The translations under genes and the position numbers were made by a program. From positions 1-64,000 of the forward strand of contig DALZZL010000003.1 of NCBI GenBank assembly GCA_031987425.1: a DNA stretch of 64,000 bases, given 5' to 3'. This DNA comes from Stenotrophomonas_A sp002429615 (GTDB taxonomy: Bacteria; Pseudomonadota; Gammaproteobacteria; Xanthomonadales; Xanthomonadaceae). Under the pieces are notes generated by a model. The model was not told the DNA's origin and did no database searches. It saw nothing but the letters and a program-made list of their open reading frames with translations. Shown piece after piece: positions 18,710-27,864 of the stretch (position 1 is the stretch's first letter; each line of letters opens with the position of its first letter).

Positions 18710-19933
18710 ATGTCGGATCGCAATTCAAGCCCCTCGGGCGCCCCTGGCGCACTGGCGCTCGCCACTTTGGCCATCCATGGTGGGCAGTCGCCCGATCCGA
18801 GCACCGGGGCGGTGATGCCGCCGATCTACGCGACCTCGACGTATGCGCAATCCAGCCCCGGTGAACACCAGGGCTTCGAGTACTCGCGTACGCACAACCC
18901 CACGCGTTTCGCCTACGAGCGTTGCGTGGCCGCACTGGAAGGCGGCACCCGTGGCTTCGCTTTCGCCTCGGGCATGGCGGCGACCTCCACGGTGATCGAG
19001 CTGCTCGACAGTGGCGACCACGTCGTGGCCATGGACGACCTGTACGGCGGCAGCTATCGCCTGTTCGAGCGCGTGCGCCGGCGCAGCGCCGCGCTGGACT
19101 TCAGCTTCGTCGACCTGGTTGACCTGGCCGCCTTCGAAGCGGCGATCACCCCGAAGACCAAGATGGTGTGGATCGAAACGCCCACCAACCCGATGCTCAA
19201 GATCGTCGATATCGCCGCGGTGGCGGCGGTGGCGCGCAAGCACGGGCTGATCGTGGTGGTCGACAACACCTTCGCCTCGCCGATGCTGCAGCGCCCGCTG
19301 GCGCTGGGTGCCGACATCGTGGTGCATTCAGCCACCAAGTACCTCAATGGCCACTCGGACATGGTCGGCGGCATGGCGGTGGTGGGCGACAACGCCGACC
19401 TCGCCGAGCGCATGGCATTCCTGCAGAACTCCGTGGGTGGCGTGCAGGGTCCGTTCGACAGCTTCCTGGCGCTGCGCGGGCTCAAGACGCTGCCGCTGCG
19501 CATGCGTGCGCATTGCGGGAACGCGATGGTGCTGGCGCAGTGGCTGCAGACGCATCCGGCGGTGGAGAAGGTGATCTACCCGGGGTTGGCCTCGCATCCG
19601 CAGCACGATCTGGCCAAGCGCCAGATGTCCGGCTTTGGCGGCATCGTCTCCATCGTGCTGAAGGGTGGCTTCGACGCCGCCAGGCAGCTGTGCGAGCGCA
19701 CCGAGCTGTTCACCCTGGCCGAGTCGCTGGGTGGCGTGGAAAGCCTGGTCAACCACCCGGCGGTGATGACGCATGCCTCGATCCCGGTGGCGCGTCGCGA
19801 GCAGCTGGGCATCAGCGACGCGCTGGTGCGGCTGAGCGTGGGCGTGGAAGACGTCGAAGACCTGCGGCGGGACCTGGAGCGCGCGCTGGCCGGTGAGTCC
19901 GGAGCCCGGGACCCGTCGTCCACGGGGTCCTGA
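18710..19933 (+). CDS. metB: Cystathionine gamma-synthase/gamma-lyase family PLP enzyme
   Basis: The 407-residue Cys/Met-metabolism enzyme has PLP Lys210 in HSATKYLNGHSD, the ASGMAA phosphate site, and ETPTNP. Next to cbs it most likely works as a gamma-lyase in reverse transsulfuration (cystathionine to cysteine). Xanthomonas annotation usually calls this locus metB, and synthase activity cannot be excluded from sequence. It is the conserved left flank of the variable LPS locus. wzm begins only 5 bases after its stop, so the LPS genes may be partly transcribed from the metB promoter. Confidence 0.88.
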   Translation: MSDRNSSPSGAPGALALATLAIHGGQSPDPSTGAVMPPIYATSTYAQSSPGEHQGFEYSRTHNPTRFAYERCVAALEGGTRGFAFASGMAATSTVIELLDSGDHVVAMDDLYGGSYRLFERVRRRSAALDFSFVDLVDLAAFEAAITPKTKMVWIETPTNPMLKIVDIAAVAAVARKHGLIVVVDNTFASPMLQRPLALGADIVVHSATKYLNGHSDMVGGMAVVGDNADLAERMAFLQNSVGGVQGPFDSFLALRGLKTLPLRMRAHCGNAMVLAQWLQTHPAVEKVIYPGLASHPQHDLAKRQMSGFGGIVSIVLKGGFDAARQLCERTELFTLAESLGGVESLVNHPAVMTHASIPVARREQLGISDALVRLSVGVEDVEDLRRDLERALAGESGARDPSSTGS

Positions 19934-19938
19934 AATAC

Positions 19939-20781
19939 ATGTCCACGCAAATCGACGCGCACCAGCGTTCGTCCGCAAGCCCGTTCGCCCTGATCCGGTC
20001 GCTGGTCCGCAACCGCCAGCTCCTGCGCCAGCTGATCCGGCGCGAGGTGATCGGTCGCTATCGTGGCTCGTTCCTGGGAACCGCCTGGTCGTTCTTCAAT
20101 CCGTTGCTGATGCTGACCGTCTACACCTTCGTCTTCACCACGGTGATGAAGGTGCGCTGGGTGGGCGAGGGCCCGGTGGACAAGGTCAATTTCGCGGTGC
20201 TGGCCTTCGTGGGCCTGGCCGTGCACGGCTTCTTCGCCGAGTGCCTCAACAAGGCGCCGACCTTGATCATCGCCAACGTCAACTTCGTCAAGAAGGTGAT
20301 TTTCCCGCTGGATGCGCTGATCTGGGTGCTGATCGGTTCTGCCCTGTTCCATCTGGGCATCAGCATGATCGTGCTGCTGGTAGCGCAGGTGGTGCTGGGC
20401 GTCGGCGTGCCCTGGACCGCGGTGCTGTTCCCGCTGGTCCTGCTGCCGCTGGTCCTGTTGATGACCGGCCTGTCGTGGTTGCTGGCCTCGTCCGGGGTCT
20501 ATCTGCGTGACATCTCGCAGGTCACGGGCGTGCTTTCCAGCATCATGCTGTTTCTTTCCCCGGTCTTCTATCCCGCCGCGTCGCTGCCGGAGTGGGTGCG
20601 GCCGTGGATGGCGCTCAATCCGCTGACCTACATCATCGAGGACAGCCGCGCCGTGCTGGTGTTCGGCGAGCTGCCGCGACTGCCGCAATGGAGCGTGGCG
20701 ATGGCGGTGGGGCTGGTGGTACTGCTGCTCGGATACGCCTGGTTCCAGAAAACGCGCAAGGGTTTCGCCGATGTCCTCTGA
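19939..20781 (+). CDS. wzm: O-antigen ABC exporter permease
   Basis: The 280-residue ABC-2 membrane protein has a basic cytoplasmic N-terminus (LIRSLVRNRQLLRQLIRREV), GSFLGTAWSFFNPLLML and about six hydrophobic helices. The conserved MALNPLTYIIEDSRAVL segment and a cytoplasmic C-terminus follow. It forms the channel that moves undecaprenyl-PP-linked polysaccharide across the inner membrane. The stop overlaps the wzt start by 11 bases. This sets the locus as ABC-transporter dependent, not Wzx/Wzy. Confidence 0.93.
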   Translation: MSTQIDAHQRSSASPFALIRSLVRNRQLLRQLIRREVIGRYRGSFLGTAWSFFNPLLMLTVYTFVFTTVMKVRWVGEGPVDKVNFAVLAFVGLAVHGFFAECLNKAPTLIIANVNFVKKVIFPLDALIWVLIGSALFHLGISMIVLLVAQVVLGVGVPWTAVLFPLVLLPLVLLMTGLSWLLASSGVYLRDISQVTGVLSSIMLFLSPVFYPAASLPEWVRPWMALNPLTYIIEDSRAVLVFGELPRLPQWSVAMAVGLVVLLLGYAWFQKTRKGFADVL

Positions 20782-22159
20782 CGAGATCGTTGTCCACGTC
20801 GAATCGGTGTCGAAGCGGTACGAGATGTACGACACCCCGCGCGATCGCATGAAGCAGTTCGTGCTGCCGCGCCTGCGCCGTGCCGCCGGACTGGGTGAGC
20901 GCGAGTATTTCCGCGAATTCTGGGCGCTGCGGGATGTCGGTTTCGACGTCCGCCGCGGCGAGTCGGTCGGTATCCTGGGGCGCAATGGCAGCGGCAAGAG
21001 CACGCTGCTGCAGATCGTTACCGGCACGCTCGCGCCGACCCAGGGCCGTGTCGACGTCAAGGGGCGCGTGGCCGCGCTGCTTGAGCTGGGATCGGGCTTC
21101 AATCCTGAATTCACCGGGCGGGAGAACGTCTACCTCAACGCCGCGCTGCTCGGCTTCACCGCCGATGAGGTCGATCGCAAGTTCGACGCCATCGCCGCGT
21201 TTGCCGATATCGGCGATCACCTCGACCAGCCGGTCAAGACCTATTCCAGCGGCATGCTGGTGCGCCTGGCGTTCGCGGTGCAGGTGCAGGTGGAGCCGGA
21301 CATCCTGATCGTCGACGAAGCGCTGGCGGTGGGCGATGCGCTGTTCCAGAAGCGCTGCTTCCAGCGGATCGAAAAGCTGGTGTCCGACGGTATGTCGCTG
21401 CTGTTCGTCTCGCACGACCAGGAAAGCATCCGCACCCTGACCAACCGCTGCCTGCTGCTCAGCAACGGGCGACAGCTGGACTGGGGCTCGTCGGCCAACG
21501 TGGTGCTGCATTACCGCCGGCTGCTGCATGACGAGGAAGCGGCGTACTTCAGCAGCCTGACCGACATGCTCAAGGGCGAAGCCGCGGTGGAGGCGCCCGA
21601 GGCCGCATCCACCGATGCGCCGCAGGCGCCGGCGGCGACGATGACCGGTTCCGACCGCCTGACCTTCGGCGATGGTGGTGTGCGCATTCTCAGCGTCACC
21701 ACCCTGGCGGCCGATGGCACCGGTTCGAATGTGTTCTATCCGGGCGAGCGCCTGCGGATCAAGGTGGTCTGCGAGTCGCAGATCGCGACCGACAAGCTGT
21801 CGGTGGGTGTGCGTATCCGCAACAAGGAAGGCGTCAAGCTCTATTCCTGGGGCACGTTGAACCAGGACATGCAGCGGATGGCGGAAAACCCCGCGGCCGA
21901 GACTTTCTGGCGGCGGCAGATCCAGGCCGGCGAGCGTTTCGAAGTGGAACTGGAGTGCGACTGCGCGCTCGGCGTGAACCTGTATGAAGTGCAGGCCTCC
22001 GTGTCTTACGAGGACACGCCGGACTACCTGGCGCAGCGCATGCTGCACTGGGTGGACGAGGCCGCCTTCTTCCAGGTGTTGATGCGCAAGGAAGAGTATT
22101 TCTTCGGTGGTGTCCTGGATCTGCGTATGCACGCAACCTGGCGCCGACAAGGCGAGTGA
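20771..22159 (+). CDS. wzt: O-antigen ABC exporter ATPase with C-terminal glycan-binding domain
   Basis: Residues 1-230 are a polysaccharide-export ABC ATPase: Walker A GRNGSGKST (71-79), LELGSGFNPEFTGRENVYLN, signature YSSGMLVRL (158-166), Walker B ILIVDEAL (178-185), and the His-switch SHD. After a Pro/Ala linker (about 255-295), residues about 300-462 match the Wzt C-terminal beta-sandwich. In E. coli O8/O9a this domain recognises the modified non-reducing end of the finished chain. The methyltransferase gene follows with a GTGA overlap, which suggests it makes that end mark. Confidence 0.93.
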   Translation: MSSDEIVVHVESVSKRYEMYDTPRDRMKQFVLPRLRRAAGLGEREYFREFWALRDVGFDVRRGESVGILGRNGSGKSTLLQIVTGTLAPTQGRVDVKGRVAALLELGSGFNPEFTGRENVYLNAALLGFTADEVDRKFDAIAAFADIGDHLDQPVKTYSSGMLVRLAFAVQVQVEPDILIVDEALAVGDALFQKRCFQRIEKLVSDGMSLLFVSHDQESIRTLTNRCLLLSNGRQLDWGSSANVVLHYRRLLHDEEAAYFSSLTDMLKGEAAVEAPEAASTDAPQAPAATMTGSDRLTFGDGGVRILSVTTLAADGTGSNVFYPGERLRIKVVCESQIATDKLSVGVRIRNKEGVKLYSWGTLNQDMQRMAENPAAETFWRRQIQAGERFEVELECDCALGVNLYEVQASVSYEDTPDYLAQRMLHWVDEAAFFQVLMRKEEYFFGGVLDLRMHATWRRQGE

Positions 22160-24756
22160 ACCCCATGGCGGTGACGAGAATGAAATCGAAAAGTGCCGAC
22201 CCGCTTCACTCGAAGGGAAGCTGTGCCAACCTGGCCGATGCCATCGTCATGGCCTGCGGCCTGGGGACCGTGCTGGATGTAGGCGCCGGTGACGGCGGCC
22301 TGACCGAGGCGTTGTTGCGCCAGGGTATCGATGTGCATGGGCTGGAAGTGGATGGCGAGCGGGTGAGCCGCGCGAACGCGCGCATGCCCGGCCGCTTCAT
22401 CCAGGGTGATGCGCGCGCGCTGCCTTTCGCCGACGGCCAGTTCGACGCGGTCGTCTCCAATGGCGGGCTGGAAGCGCTGGACGAGGCCGGGGCGCGGGCC
22501 GCGTTGCTGGAAATCCGCCGGGTGTGCCGCAGCGCGGTGATCCTGCGCCTGGATGCGACGAGCGTTGGCGAGGATGGCGCGCTGCGCGCGCGTGCATGGT
22601 GGGAGCGGCTGTGCTTCGCGGTCGGTTTCCGCAAGCATCCGCGTTACTACCGGCTCAACCCCTACGAGTCGCTCAACTACGAAACCGGCCCCATCCTGAT
22701 CGCGCTGGAGAAGATCCCGGACGCGGCACTGGCGGCCTACCCGCTGAGCGCGCTGGAGGAAGAGCGCGGCCTGCACATGGACATGTTCCGCGATACCGGC
22801 GAACGCTCGGATGCGCACGTGATCCGTTACCAGTGGGCCTGCGACTTCATCCGTCCCAACGACCGCGTGCTCGATGCCGCGTGCGGCCTGGGTTATGGCG
22901 GTCACGTGGTCCGCGCGCTGACCCGCGCGGCGAGCGTCACCGGCATCGATGGCAGCGAATATGCGGTGGACTACGCCAACCGCTGCTACGCCGACGATCC
23001 GGCGCGTGCCAGCTATGTGTGCGGCTATCTGCCGCAGGCGTTGAACGCCTACCCGGACGCCAGCTTCGATACAGTGATCTCCTTCGAGACCCTGGAGCAC
23101 GTGGAGGATCCGCAGGGCCTGCTCAAGGAGTTCCAGCGCGTGCTGACCCCGGGTGGCCGGGTGATTGTCAGCGTGCCCAACGACTGGAGCGACGAGAGCG
23201 GCGAGGATCCGAATCCTTACCACCTGCATGTCTACGACCTTGACCGGCTGCGCGCGGAGATCGCCAGCGATTTCGATGTCGAGGCTGCCTACGTGCAGTC
23301 GGCCAGCCAGGCCAAGGTCATTGGCCAGCGCTTCGTGTGGGAGCGCAAGCAGCGCGAGCTGTATCCGGTGGACCCGCAGACGCGCCAGCCGCACAGCGCG
23401 GAGTGGTGGCTCATGGTCGGGATGAAGTCGCCGTTCGCCACCACCGCCTACCAGGAACGCGCGTTCGACCACGTGGCCCCGTCGGGCCATCCGTCGGTGT
23501 CGTACGCCGAGGAATACGCCAATCCGTGGCTGGGCCTGTCAATGATCACCATCGGCCAGCGTGCGTCGTCGCCGCAGCTGCGCGGCGAGTACGCCGCGGG
23601 TGTGCTGGCGCGGGCGCCCGCTGGTTCGGCGGATGAAGGCGCAGCCTTGTGCGTGCAGGCCTACGCCCTGCTGGAATCCTCACTGCCGCCGTCGACGGAA
23701 GTCGATGCGCTGATGGCGCGGATCGATGGTTACCTGCAGGCATCGGGCGAAGGCCGGACGATCCTGCGCTGGCGCGTCTCGCTCGCTTATGTGAAGGCGC
23801 TGCTGCTGCGCGCGCAGGGCCGGCTCGAAGCCGCGCTCGACGCCTTCGTCGCGTGCGCGCGCGTCGACGCCGGTGCTTTCGGCGTGCACCTGTTCACCAA
23901 GACGACCGCGGCGTGGTTCCAGGCCGGTCGCCTGGCCCTGGCCCTGGGGCGCGAGCAACAGGCGCGCGAGCTGTGGGAGCAGGGGCTGGAAGTCGGGCGC
24001 GTCCTGCTCTCGGTGCGCCTGGAGGACGTGCTGCTGCTGCCGGCCTATCCGAACCTGTTCAACCACGGCGACGGCATCCGCGAGTACGCCCTGGCGTGGG
24101 ACAACCTGGCGCGCTGCGCCAACGGTGTCCATCTGCTGGCGGCCGGCGGGATGATCGATGCGCGCGCACTGGATGCCAGCTTCACCGGCGAATACGAGAT
24201 CGTGACGCGCGACTTGATGGATGCGCGGGCCCAGCTGGGCGTGCGCGATGAGGAGCTGGGCAAGGTGCGCTCGGAGCTGAGCGGCCGCACGCAGCGCCTG
24301 GAGCGCGCCGCGGGCGACCTGATCAACCGGACCAACGACCTGATCAGCGCTCGCAAGGTGCTCATCGAGCGTACCCGCCAGCTGGAAGCCGTCAGTGGCG
24401 ATCTGACCGAACGTACCGGCTTGCTGGAATCGTCCAATGCGCTGCTGGCGCAGACCCAGGCGGAGATGGGCCAGGTTCGCGAACTGCTTCAGGAACGCAC
24501 CACGGTGCTGGGTGATACCACGCGTGAACTGCAGGACAGAACCCGTAGACTGGAGGCGTCCGAGGAGCGCGCGCGGGCGCTGGAGGCCGAGCTCGAAGGT
24601 CTGCGGCCCCTGCTGCTGGAGCGCACGCAGGCGTTGGATCTGGCCAGTCGGGATCTGATCGAGCGGACCGAGCGTCTTGAACTGGCGAATGCCGAGCTGG
24701 CCGGATGGGTGGAACGTGACCGGCTCGCGGCGGAAACGCCTGATCGGGGTGCCTAG
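22156..24756 (+). CDS. Double methyltransferase with 14-residue-repeat coiled coil (putative O-antigen chain terminator/ruler, WbdD-like by analogy)
   Basis: This 866-residue protein has four parts. Residues 25-135 form a class I SAM methyltransferase-like domain (LDVGAGDGG at 40-48), and residues 225-345 a second one (VLDAACGLGYGGH, then FETLEHVEDPQ). Residues 485-670 are helical, TPR-like. From about 680 to 855 is a long charged coil with a strict 14-residue repeat (RT at 711, 725, 739, 753, 781, 795, 823, 837). In E. coli O9a, WbdD caps the chain by methylation/phosphorylation and uses a coiled coil as a ruler. This gene overlaps the wzt stop, fitting that job; no kinase motif is seen. Start: GTG 22156 (overlap) or ATG 22165. 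Confidence 0.8.
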   Translation: MNPMAVTRMKSKSADPLHSKGSCANLADAIVMACGLGTVLDVGAGDGGLTEALLRQGIDVHGLEVDGERVSRANARMPGRFIQGDARALPFADGQFDAVVSNGGLEALDEAGARAALLEIRRVCRSAVILRLDATSVGEDGALRARAWWERLCFAVGFRKHPRYYRLNPYESLNYETGPILIALEKIPDAALAAYPLSALEEERGLHMDMFRDTGERSDAHVIRYQWACDFIRPNDRVLDAACGLGYGGHVVRALTRAASVTGIDGSEYAVDYANRCYADDPARASYVCGYLPQALNAYPDASFDTVISFETLEHVEDPQGLLKEFQRVLTPGGRVIVSVPNDWSDESGEDPNPYHLHVYDLDRLRAEIASDFDVEAAYVQSASQAKVIGQRFVWERKQRELYPVDPQTRQPHSAEWWLMVGMKSPFATTAYQERAFDHVAPSGHPSVSYAEEYANPWLGLSMITIGQRASSPQLRGEYAAGVLARAPAGSADEGAALCVQAYALLESSLPPSTEVDALMARIDGYLQASGEGRTILRWRVSLAYVKALLLRAQGRLEAALDAFVACARVDAGAFGVHLFTKTTAAWFQAGRLALALGREQQARELWEQGLEVGRVLLSVRLEDVLLLPAYPNLFNHGDGIREYALAWDNLARCANGVHLLAAGGMIDARALDASFTGEYEIVTRDLMDARAQLGVRDEELGKVRSELSGRTQRLERAAGDLINRTNDLISARKVLIERTRQLEAVSGDLTERTGLLESSNALLAQTQAEMGQVRELLQERTTVLGDTTRELQDRTRRLEASEERARALEAELEGLRPLLLERTQALDLASRDLIERTERLELANAELAGWVERDRLAAETPDRGA
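24286..24669 (+). repeat. Degenerate 42-base (14-residue) coding repeat inside the coiled coil
   Basis: Codons for Arg-Thr recur every 42 bases from 24286, usually within (I/L)-x-E/D-R-T-x-x-L. Eight of ten expected positions carry R-T; those at residues 767 and 809 have diverged. Two heptads per repeat explain the 14-residue period. The nucleotide copies have diverged, so the array looks old. Confidence 0.75.
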
Positions 24757-24851
24757 CAGCGCCCGCCTGGCGGGTTGACGGTTCGCAACTGCAATTTTTT
24801 CCACGCCCGCGATGGCGGACGCGTTTTGACATTTAGTACAGAGGGAAAGTC

Positions 24852-25781
24852 ATGAAAAAGGAAGACACGATCGTAGTCACGGGCGCGCGCGGGCTGTTCG
24901 GCTCGGCGATGGTCCAGTATCTCCGAGACCTGGGTTACGAGAACGTGGTGCCGGTGGGGCGCGAGGAGTGCGACCTGGTCGATCTCCCGGCGACACGGCG
25001 CTACTTCGAGAAGGTCGCGCCCCAGTACGTGTTTCACGGGGCGGGTCGTGTCTACGGCATCATGGGCAACATGAAGAACAAGGCATTGTCGTTCTATGAC
25101 AACGTCCTGATCAACACCAGCGTCGTGGACGCCGCGCAGAAGGCCGGCGTGCGCAAGATCGCGGTGATGGGCACCGGCGCCGTGTACCCGTACCCGCCGC
25201 CGGCGCAGCCGTTCACCGAAGACATGATCTTCATGGGCGAACCGCACAAGTCCGAGGATTCCTACTCGCACGCCAAGCGCGCCATGCTCGGCATGCTGCG
25301 TGCCTACGGCGAGAGCCACGGCCTGGATTGGACCTACATCGTGTCCTGCAATCTGTTCGGTCCCCGCGACCGTTTCGATGCCGAGCAGGGGCATGTCATC
25401 CCGTCGCTGATCAAGCGCTTCTTCGAAGCCAAGCGTGATGGCGGCCGCGTGGCGGTGTGGGGAGATGGCACCGCGCAGCGCGACTTCCTGTTCGTGGAAG
25501 ACGCGGCCAAGGCCGCGCTGCTGGCGATGGAGAACGTCGAAGGTCCGGTGAATATCGGCAGCGGCAACGTCTACACCATCCGCGAGATGGTCGATGCGCT
25601 GACCGAGGTGTCCGGCATGCAGGGGCGCGTCGACTGGGATCTGAGCAAGCCTAACGGCCGCGAGTACCTCGGCTATGACCTCAGCAAGATCGATGCAGCC
25701 GGCTTCCGCGCCGACAACACGTTGAAGCAGGGCCTGCAGAAGACCTGGGACTGGTATGTCGCCCACGAAGGAGCGCTGTGA
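24852..25781 (+). CDS. NAD(P)-dependent sugar-nucleotide reductase/epimerase, GDP-fucose-synthase (Fcl/WcaG)-like
   Basis: This 309-residue SDR has the Rossmann motif TGARGLFGSA, SYSHAKRA with Tyr138/Lys142, and GPRDRFDAEQGHVIPSLIKRF with His181, all closely following Fcl. The E. coli Ser107/Cys109 segment (GSSCIYP) is GTGAVYP here, so the epimerisation Cys is replaced by Ala110. With gmd at 37 kb it would use GDP-4-keto-6-deoxymannose, perhaps making a GDP-6-deoxyhexose without the usual double epimerisation. A 95-base spacer with a weak hairpin separates it from the methyltransferase gene. Its stop overlaps the next start. Confidence 0.82.
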   Translation: MKKEDTIVVTGARGLFGSAMVQYLRDLGYENVVPVGREECDLVDLPATRRYFEKVAPQYVFHGAGRVYGIMGNMKNKALSFYDNVLINTSVVDAAQKAGVRKIAVMGTGAVYPYPPPAQPFTEDMIFMGEPHKSEDSYSHAKRAMLGMLRAYGESHGLDWTYIVSCNLFGPRDRFDAEQGHVIPSLIKRFFEAKRDGGRVAVWGDGTAQRDFLFVEDAAKAALLAMENVEGPVNIGSGNVYTIREMVDALTEVSGMQGRVDWDLSKPNGREYLGYDLSKIDAAGFRADNTLKQGLQKTWDWYVAHEGAL

Positions 25782-27829
25782 TGGCGGCCGCGACGCCCCG
25801 GGTTCTGGTGATCTCGCAGTGGCCGAAGATCAAGAACGCGGAATACGAACTCATCGAGAAGATGAGGAAGACCGGCTATCCGATCACGGTGGTGGACTTC
25901 CTCGGCTTCGACGTGGCCACGGGCAAGTGCATCAACGATGTGCATCTGCCTGACAACTACGATTTCGCGGTGTCGTTCCACTACGACACGCCGAAGTTCC
26001 TGAATCTGCGCACGTTCCTGTGGGTGGCCAATCCGCTGGAATTCATGCATTTCCAGTCGAACTACCGGATCAACCTGATCCAGCACCTGCGCGCCTACGA
26101 CGGCTATCTGTTCAACGGCTCCAAGCTGCTCAAGGAACACATCCGCCAGGTGCTGGGTAGCGAGTGGGAGGACAAGGGCCTCTCGCTGATCGGCTCGGCG
26201 TCGCGCAGCGCGCTGGTGCCGCCGCATCCGCTGGGTGGCGCGGCCAGCGCCGTGGAAGCCTCCAAGGTGTTCTACTGCGGCGTGAACTGGGAGCGTGGCA
26301 GCGGCAAGTCCGGCCGCGCGCAGGGCCTGCTCGACGTGCTGCAGGAGCGCGGCATCGCCGACTTCTACGGCCCGCGCAAGCTGGAAGGCATCGATCCGTG
26401 GGCGGGCTTCACCTCGTACCGTGGCGAGATTCCGTTCGACGGCGTGAGCATGTTCGAGACCATGCGCCAGTACGGCGCGGTATTGGCCGTGTCCTCGCCG
26501 GCGCATCTGAAGTCGCGTACTGCCTCCGGCCGCGTGTTCGAAGGCCTGGTGTCCGGTACGCCGGTCATTTCCGACCGCAATCCCCATGTCATCGAGCAGT
26601 TCGGTGATCTGGTCTATTACTTCTCCGGTGATACCGAGCAGGAACGCGCCGATGCCATCCAGGCGGCGCTGAACCAGATCCTGGCCGACCCGGAGGACGC
26701 GAACCGCCGCGTGCGCGAAGCGCAGAAGCTGATCGCCGAGGAATTCTCGTTCGAGACCAAGCTCGATGCGACCCTGGCGGCGATCAACGAAGAGCATCGC
26801 GCGGCGCTGGCGTCCTCGGGCGCGGGCGTCACCGTCGATGTGGTGCTGGTCGACCATGACCTGTGGGGCGCGCAGGACGGCCGTACCGGTGAGCAGGTGT
26901 TCCCCAACCTGACCCACATCCTGCGTGCTGCCGCCGAGCTGCAGAACCAGTCGCACCATCGCGTGCGCATCACTGTGCGCAGCCCGCGCTGGTTGAACGG
27001 CGCGCCGTCCGACCTTCCGACCAATGTCGAGTTCCGCTTCTCGCCGCCGCAGGTCGAGGTGGAGGAATGGAACAAACAGCGCATGGGCGCCAAGCTGCAG
27101 GACGTCGCCGAGCAGGTCAGCGGCGACTACGCGGTGTTCTTCAACCAGCTCGACTTCCCGCAGTACGACTACTTCGAGAAGGCGCTGCGCTGGTCGCTGG
27201 ACACGGCGCGTACCGGCCAGCCGACCGTGTTCGTCTCCGGCTTCTTCGTCAATTCGTTCGCGGCGGAAGCACCGCCGAGCGCCGCCGGCATCCTGCGCAA
27301 CAGCAGCTCCATTGGCCTGTACCGCTGGACGCAGGACAGCATCGCCGAGCACCAGCTGGGCACGCTGTTCTTCAGCCGCCAGGCGCTCTCCACGCTGGAC
27401 CTGTCCACGCTGGTGCGTTTCGACGTGCTGCTGGCGCTGGCCCTGGTGCTGCGTGCCGGTGATGTCGAGGTGGCACTGCATCGTTCGCGTCACCTCACGC
27501 TGCGCGTCAGCGAGGGGTACTTCCACCGCTATCACGCCGTCCATGCGCGGGTCGAGGCGAAGGGTTTCTGGGCGCTGCAGTACGACATGCCCACCAACTT
27601 CTCGCATGAGATCAACGCGCTGTACGACGCGTTCCATGAGTCGCCGAGCGCGGTGGCGGTCGCCGACAAGCTCAGCGGCCATGGCCAGCCGCCGATGCCG
27701 GTGGTGCCGGGGCTGGATCGGTTCAACCATTTCGCGCAGCGGGTTCGTCCGTTCTATGTGTTCGCGCGCAGCGTGTGGCACAAGAGTGGTCTTTCCTACC
27801 TCAACGCGAAACTGCGGGGTCGCAGGTAG
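25781..27829 (+). CDS. Large two-domain glycosyltransferase
   Basis: The 682-residue protein starts at ATG 25781, overlapping the upstream stop by one base (GTG 25778 is an alternative). Residues 1-345 form a GT-B-type domain of the CgeB/GT1_2 kind, with the donor-site motif SGRVFEGLVSGTPVISDRNPHVIEQFG at about 245-275. Residues about 365-682 are a second domain (VDVVLVDHDLWGAQDGRTGEQVFPNL) with no classical DxD that I can place. No membrane helices are seen, so it works in the cytoplasm on lipid-linked intermediates. Sugar specificity is unknown. Confidence 0.72.
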   Translation: MAAATPRVLVISQWPKIKNAEYELIEKMRKTGYPITVVDFLGFDVATGKCINDVHLPDNYDFAVSFHYDTPKFLNLRTFLWVANPLEFMHFQSNYRINLIQHLRAYDGYLFNGSKLLKEHIRQVLGSEWEDKGLSLIGSASRSALVPPHPLGGAASAVEASKVFYCGVNWERGSGKSGRAQGLLDVLQERGIADFYGPRKLEGIDPWAGFTSYRGEIPFDGVSMFETMRQYGAVLAVSSPAHLKSRTASGRVFEGLVSGTPVISDRNPHVIEQFGDLVYYFSGDTEQERADAIQAALNQILADPEDANRRVREAQKLIAEEFSFETKLDATLAAINEEHRAALASSGAGVTVDVVLVDHDLWGAQDGRTGEQVFPNLTHILRAAAELQNQSHHRVRITVRSPRWLNGAPSDLPTNVEFRFSPPQVEVEEWNKQRMGAKLQDVAEQVSGDYAVFFNQLDFPQYDYFEKALRWSLDTARTGQPTVFVSGFFVNSFAAEAPPSAAGILRNSSSIGLYRWTQDSIAEHQLGTLFFSRQALSTLDLSTLVRFDVLLALALVLRAGDVEVALHRSRHLTLRVSEGYFHRYHAVHARVEAKGFWALQYDMPTNFSHEINALYDAFHESPSAVAVADKLSGHGQPPMPVVPGLDRFNHFAQRVRPFYVFARSVWHKSGLSYLNAKLRGRR

Positions 27830-27840
27830 GGATTTAAGCT

Positions 27841-27864
27841 GGGCTCCAGCCAACGCTGGAGCCC
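27841..27864 (+). repeat. Perfect hairpin between the two halves of the O-antigen locus
   Basis: The arms GGGCTCCAGC (27841-27850) and GCTGGAGCCC (27855-27864), with loop CAAC, form a 10-bp stem 11 bases after the glycosyltransferase stop. No T tract follows, so it is not a classic terminator. It lies in the 153-base gap before the membrane-protein gene, where codon use becomes less GC-rich. Confidence 0.5.

Noticed and set aside
20633..23490. Long minus-strand open frames opposite wzt and the methyltransferase gene
   Set aside because: No family features, and both plus-strand genes are complete with motifs; the minus frames overlap each other as expected for shadows.
24827..24832. Perfect -35 TTGACA just before the Fcl-like gene
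   Set aside because: A -10 at normal spacing would fall on the start codon, so no usable promoter can be built from it.
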